This document shows positions 60,066 to 64,000 of a stretch of 64,000 nt of DNA, in pieces. Location: the NCBI GenBank assembly GCA_963783095.1, contig CAWAMR010000003.1, forward strand, positions 992,001 through 1,056,000. The letters run 5' to 3'. The DNA comes from CAWAMR01 sp963783095. GTDB taxonomy: Bacteria; Planctomycetota; Planctomycetia; Gemmatales; Gemmataceae. Each line of letters begins with the position of its first letter. Positions within the stretch are counted from its first letter, which is position 1. The translations under genes were made by a program, and so were the position numbers. The notes beneath the pieces are model-generated. The model searched no databases, was not told the origin of the DNA, and saw nothing but the letters and a program-made list of their open reading frames with translations.

Positions 60066-60980
60066 TTAGTGGCCTAAAATGCCAGGGCTGCTGTCGTCCC
60101 TTTGCAGACGCTCGACAGCTCCAATGCGTGGGATACTCTGGATAAGATCATCGTATCCCAGGTCGCGAAGCCCGCTCCTTTTGGCGCTATCCGAAAGGCT
60201 AGGCAAGGCCAGCATGGCCTCCGCGCCGGCGCGATCGATCCGAGTGCCTCGAAGAACCAGATGGCCGTCGACATGGAGATGGTCCGGCAGGTTCGTGATT
60301 GCGGTGTTTCTAAGATCGAGGTGGCCACCGACATGAAGATGGTCCGGCAAGCTCGTGATTGCGGTGCCACTAAGATCAAGGTCGCCGCCCACACGAAGAT
60401 GGTCCGGCAGGCTCGTGATTGCGGTGCCAGCAAGATAGAGCGAGCCGCCGACATGAAGATGCTCCGGCAAGCTCGTGATTGCGGTGCCTCTAAGATCGAG
60501 GTAGCCGCCGACATGGAGATGGTCCGGCAGGTTCGTGATTGCGGTGTCTTCCAGATTGAGCGAGCCACCGACATGAAGATGGTCCGGCAGGTTCGTGATT
60601 GAGGTGCCGTCCAATTTGAGGGGGCCGTCAATATGAAGATTGTCCGGCAGACGGGTGACTGGTTCGGACGAGAGATTAAGTTGCATGATCATGCCGCGGT
60701 CAAACGTGACCCGCCAAGGTGCTTGCTCAAGCAGATTGGCTATCTTGGGACCGAGGATCTCCGCCTTCAGTTGCTTTTCCCGTTCACGTCCGGCGACCGT
60801 TCCTTCAGGAAGAGTCGAGTGCAGCCCACATTGAATCTTGATGAATTCGCTTACCGCTGACCGCCCATGTTTGTCAAGCCAATCGGCGTATTCCAGACGC
60901 GGTTGATTGTCGTTCCCAGCGGCTGCCATCCGCTCGAAGAATCCCGCCTCTTCAGTCTCGTATCCGGCCACCCATCCCAT
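60066..60980 (-). CDS. TIGR02996-domain protein with leucine-rich repeats
   Basis: 304 residues from MGWVAGYETEEAGFFERMAA at 60980; the frame opens at 61055. The N-terminal 50 residues are the Gemmata-type TIGR02996 repeat-companion domain (PRLEYADWLDKHGRSAVSEF then IKIQCGLHST). After a spacer come eight 20-residue repeats, DHLHVGGSLNL...TAITNLP, a leucine-rich solenoid. A protein-binding scaffold is likely. The 60-base DNA repeat makes the gene prone to expansion. The strongest taxonomic marker for Gemmataceae in the window. Confidence 0.85.
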   Translation of the reverse strand: MGWVAGYETEEAGFFERMAAAGNDNQPRLEYADWLDKHGRSAVSEFIKIQCGLHSTLPEGTVAGREREKQLKAEILGPKIANLLEQAPWRVTFDRGMIMQLNLSSEPVTRLPDNLHIDGPLKLDGTSITNLPDHLHVGGSLNLEDTAITNLPDHLHVGGYLDLRGTAITSLPEHLHVGGSLYLAGTAITSLPDHLRVGGDLDLSGTAITSLPDHLHVGGHLDLRNTAITNLPDHLHVDGHLVLRGTRIDRAGAEAMLALPSLSDSAKRSGLRDLGYDDLIQSIPRIGAVERLQRDDSSPGILGH

Positions 60981-61266
60981 TATCAATCCATGCCGAGACC
61001 CGACGTGTACGTCGGCCCCGCTTCCCCGCTGTTGCACCGGATTTGAGAGTATCACGGAGTCGAGAAGAAATCATCTACTTTTTTGCGCCGCCTTTCCCCC
61101 TATCGGAACGTCCGAGAATTTGTATGTGAATTCATGGTGAGACCCATAGTACATCGAGAAAACCTTTGGGTGTTTGGGTCAGGCAAGATGGGTGATTCGT
61201 CATTCCGTTATCTTTCCACTTCATCGAGCGTGAACTGTGTCATCGTGCTCGCAACTGACGGCATAA

Positions 61267-64000
61267 TTAAGGCATGAGTTGTTTCTGCCGTGCTTGCCAT
61301 TCCTCAGCCGATAGCGGCCGTGGCGGGGAGAATGAGGCAGAGGTTCCTTCCGTGGAAATCGTGACGCTTATCCCCGTCATGGATTCCAGTTCGATCAGTA
61401 ACCTGTCAATGCTTTCAGGCGTTTGGTCACTGGGGAGTTTGCAGATGCGAGCGGTTTTGTCGCGGCTCGCGGTGACGATGCAGCGGCTGTCCGGGCTGAA
61501 GGCAACTTTCCCCACGGCTCCGTCATGTATCCATAGCCCGCCCGTCCAGTTGCCGGTCTCCGCCGACCAGTTGCGCACGAGGCCGTAGCGAGTGCCGGTC
61601 GCGAGAAATTGCCCGTCGGGGCTGAAGGCAATAGTCTCCACTGCGCTCTCATGGCGGATTTCCTTCGCCTTCTCATGCGGCTTATCGATGGACCAGAGCC
61701 TCACTGTCGCTTCGGCGGCAGTGGCCAGAATCGGCCGCGTGGGATGAAACGCCAGCGCGGCGATCTCGCTCGCGTGCGGCCAGGTCACTTCGGTTAGCTT
61801 CGGCGGGTCGGAGGCGAGATCCCAGATGACGACGTTGTTTTTCTGGCGGCCGTAAACGGCCGCCCACTTTCCGTCGCCGCTTATCACCGCGCAGGTGTCG
61901 TGCCGCTTTTCCTGTTCTTGCGATGCCGGCGGTGGCGTGTGCCAGATGCTATAGAGCAGCCGTCCTTCATCCGGCCGCCAGACGCGTGCCTCGGTGCCTC
62001 CGTCAACCAGCAATCGGCCGTCGCGGCTGAAGGTCATGTTCCAGAACAGTGAAGCCACGGGATGCTTCGACCCTGGAGGGAGCGTGACCCTTAATTCGCG
62101 GTTGCTCGCAAAGTCCCAACCGCCGAATTCATCGGCGTTCTTCGCCCGTCCGCCGAAGACGAAGAACCGCCCGTCGGGACTGAAGTTGCCTTTCAGGATG
62201 ATGCTGTGGTGGGAAAGGCTTGGAAGTTTCTCCTTTCCGGTGCCAGCGTCCCAGAACTTGACCAGCTTATTGTTGCCGGCCGTCACTGCCGTATCGGCGT
62301 CTCCGGGCCGGAAGCGAACGACCTGGGTATCCGCCCCGTGCGGCAGAACGGTCACCTTACCGGTAGCCGGGTTCCACACCCGTCCTGCCCCAGGTTCGGC
62401 CGGGCCGTTGAGGCATCCGGTAATAACCTGCTGGCCATCGGAACTGAACTCGGCATCCCAGACCGGCCCCGGATGCTTGAGCACCGCCGTTCCCTCGGTC
62501 GCGGAGGGCATATCCCAAATGCGGACATCGCCGTTGAGGTCGGCGGTGAAGACGCGACCGAGGCTTGAGACGATCCCGCCGTAGCGGACATCCCCGAGGT
62601 GGTAAAGTACTTGCCCGATGGGCTTGTTGGTGTTGTCGGTATTCAATTCCCAGATACGCACTGTTCTGTCCTCGGAACCGGCGAGGAAGTGCCGCCCGTC
62701 GGGACTAAAGGTAAGCAGCCGCGACTGCTTGTTGAGCGGGATAGGCGGGCGGTTTTCCTGTTGCTTCGCAACGCTCCAGAACCGGATGATTCCGTCCACT
62801 CCGCCCGTGGCGAGCGTTGCCCCGTCGGGACTGTAGGTGACAGTGAAAACTCGTGTCGGGTGTTGCAGCACAATCGGCTTCGCCTTCGCGTTGACGGGAT
62901 TGAACAGCGTGACGCGTGGAGATGGATCGACCTCGCCGCAGCAGGCTATCTGCGTTCCGTCCGGGCTGTAAGCAACCATGTACAGATCATCGGATACAGG
63001 GAACTCAGCGAATTTTTCCCCTGTTGCTGCACTATAGGAAATCAGTTGCGATTCTCGCGGCTGCTTGGTCGCGTGCGAAGCGACCGTTAAGACGTTGCCG
63101 TCAGGGCTGTACGCGACCGACATCGGGCGATTTGGGTGGCGAAATGATAACACTTCCTTGGCCGTATCCGTGTTATAGACGTGGATGCGCCTGCCGACGG
63201 TGGAGACCGCGAAGAACTGTCCGTCATTGCGGAAGGAGATGGAACTGACGGCGCTCTCGTTAATATCAGTGCCGATGACGACGTGCCGGGGAGCGGCGGT
63301 TTCGGGATCGATGAGCAGTCCCGGTGTGTTCAGATCAACCCACCAGAGTTCGCCTTGGCTCGTGCCCACGATCGCCAGCTTGCGCCCGTGATGGACAGCG
63401 CCTCGCAGTTCACCGTTTAGGTGGTGGACGAACCGCAGCGGAGCCAGTTGAGATTCCATGAGCGAGATCCAGTGCCGAACGGCATCGGCCTGGCTCTTGT
63501 CTTGGCTGGGGGCGATGCGGAGGCTGTGCCCGGCAAGAAGGATGCCGTAGCCGATGTCACCGAACCGGGCTTCATTGATGGACGCATCCTGAAGCAGCCG
63601 GGCGTTTCCGGCCTGTGCTGCGAGTCGCTGATTCTCAGCGAACCATAGCCAAACACCGCCAACCGCCAGCAACACCAGCAGGAGCGCGGCAACGCCGGAG
63701 AGCCACGCCCGCGCCGGGTTTTTGCGCCGCCAGCGGGCGAGCGTCTCGCGAAGTCCTGCCTCTCGAGCTGTCACCTGCTCATCAAGCAGAACGCGATTGA
63801 GGTCTTCACCCATCGGCTTCGCCGTCGGGTAGCGGTCGGCGGGTTTTGTCGCTATCGCCTTGGCGATGACGGCTGCTAGATCCTTGCTGACGCCGGGGAG
63901 CTGCGCCAGCTGTTCCCTCGTCGGAAGGGAGTATGGCATATTTCCCATTGCCGCGTTTGAGATGCAATCTGTCAGCATCTCACAGGCGGTGACGCCCAGT
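61267..64000 (-). CDS. Ser/Thr kinase with WD40 beta-propeller(s), partial at right edge
   Basis: The reading frame runs off the right edge, so the kinase catalytic core is outside; only its end (VTACEML...ATKPADRYPTAKPM) is seen. Then a membrane helix (WLSGVAALLLVLLAVGGVWLWF) and about 700 residues of WD40-like repeats with FSPDGRxxxTGS and VRIWELN-type motifs, enough for two propellers. It ends LSAEEWQARQKQLMP at 61267. A large receptor-like kinase with sensing or scaffolding WD40 repeats, a well-known planctomycete design. No frameshift in 900 codons. Confidence 0.9.
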   Translation of the reverse strand, partial: LGVTACEMLTDCISNAAMGNMPYSLPTREQLAQLPGVSKDLAAVIAKAIATKPADRYPTAKPMGEDLNRVLLDEQVTAREAGLRETLARWRRKNPARAWLSGVAALLLVLLAVGGVWLWFAENQRLAAQAGNARLLQDASINEARFGDIGYGILLAGHSLRIAPSQDKSQADAVRHWISLMESQLAPLRFVHHLNGELRGAVHHGRKLAIVGTSQGELWWVDLNTPGLLIDPETAAPRHVVIGTDINESAVSSISFRNDGQFFAVSTVGRRIHVYNTDTAKEVLSFRHPNRPMSVAYSPDGNVLTVASHATKQPRESQLISYSAATGEKFAEFPVSDDLYMVAYSPDGTQIACCGEVDPSPRVTLFNPVNAKAKPIVLQHPTRVFTVTYSPDGATLATGGVDGIIRFWSVAKQQENRPPIPLNKQSRLLTFSPDGRHFLAGSEDRTVRIWELNTDNTNKPIGQVLYHLGDVRYGGIVSSLGRVFTADLNGDVRIWDMPSATEGTAVLKHPGPVWDAEFSSDGQQVITGCLNGPAEPGAGRVWNPATGKVTVLPHGADTQVVRFRPGDADTAVTAGNNKLVKFWDAGTGKEKLPSLSHHSIILKGNFSPDGRFFVFGGRAKNADEFGGWDFASNRELRVTLPPGSKHPVASLFWNMTFSRDGRLLVDGGTEARVWRPDEGRLLYSIWHTPPPASQEQEKRHDTCAVISGDGKWAAVYGRQKNNVVIWDLASDPPKLTEVTWPHASEIAALAFHPTRPILATAAEATVRLWSIDKPHEKAKEIRHESAVETIAFSPDGQFLATGTRYGLVRNWSAETGNWTGGLWIHDGAVGKVAFSPDSRCIVTASRDKTARICKLPSDQTPESIDRLLIELESMTGISVTISTEGTSASFSPPRPLSAEEWQARQKQLMP

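Noticed and set aside
1..64000. CRISPR array
   Set aside because: Regular repeats found (kinase TPR, 60-base and ~290-base units) are coding and lack variable spacers; no cas genes seen.

Overview
The window looks like chromosome, or chromosome-integrated DNA, of a planctomycete, most likely a Gemmata relative. Evidence: four large serine/threonine kinases of the Pkn type (fused to TPR, helical or WD40 repeats, or to a GYF-like module); three ECF-type sigma factors placed next to kinases; and a protein with the TIGR02996 repeat-companion domain typical of Gemmataceae. About half of the window is mobile or foreign DNA, much of it broken.

Layout. (1) 1-12.1 kb, minus strand: two ECF sigma/kinase pairs. 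The first (1-4528) carries several single-base frameshifts; the second (6254-12074) has one. (2) 12.4-15.7 kb: phage remnant with terminase pieces, a DNA methyltransferase lacking its 5' end, the catalytic half of a tyrosine recombinase, and a 3' tRNA-Val fragment that looks like an att core. (3) 15.6-20.6 kb: small accessory genes of unknown function, then a very strong terminator at 20.94 kb. (4) 21.1-23.5 kb: integrative-element module (excisionase-like HTH, small protein, RepA-like AAA ATPase, HTH, integrase cut off at 23484). (5) 23.5-27.8 kb: a tandem-repeat surface protein truncated at both ends, and a ParB-like protein. (6) 28.8-38.3 kb, plus strand: a co-directional locus of ECF sigma, kinase, zinc-ribbon/TRAFAC-type GTPase, GAP1-N-like partner, membrane protein, trypsin-like protease and a third GYF-like membrane protein. 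It resembles the GTPase-centred conflict/signalling loci known from comparative genomics, and three of its proteins share one GYF-like module. (7) 39.6-51.7 kb: conjugative/integrative element with a giant N12-class methylase-helicase, small plasmid-type genes, a DUF433/DUF5615-like toxin-antitoxin pair and an intact P4-type integrase. (8) 52.4-60 kb: small genes, an AlpA-like regulator and a MobF relaxase. (9) 60-64 kb: TIGR02996/leucine-rich repeat protein and a kinase-WD40 protein running off the right edge.

The most interesting signal is a pair of long nested stem structures at 44839-45017 and 49767-49940. They differ in sequence but keep the same stems through compensatory changes, share an apical loop, and lie directly upstream of two mobile-element genes. 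Their loop contains the same 7-base string as the ribosome-binding sites of the adjacent genes (complementary on the gene strand).

A caution: I count more than 30 single-base frameshifts, nearly all of them insertions of one extra base, concentrated in some genes while others stay perfectly open. This looks more like uncorrected read error than decay, so entries typed as pseudogene may be intact in the organism.
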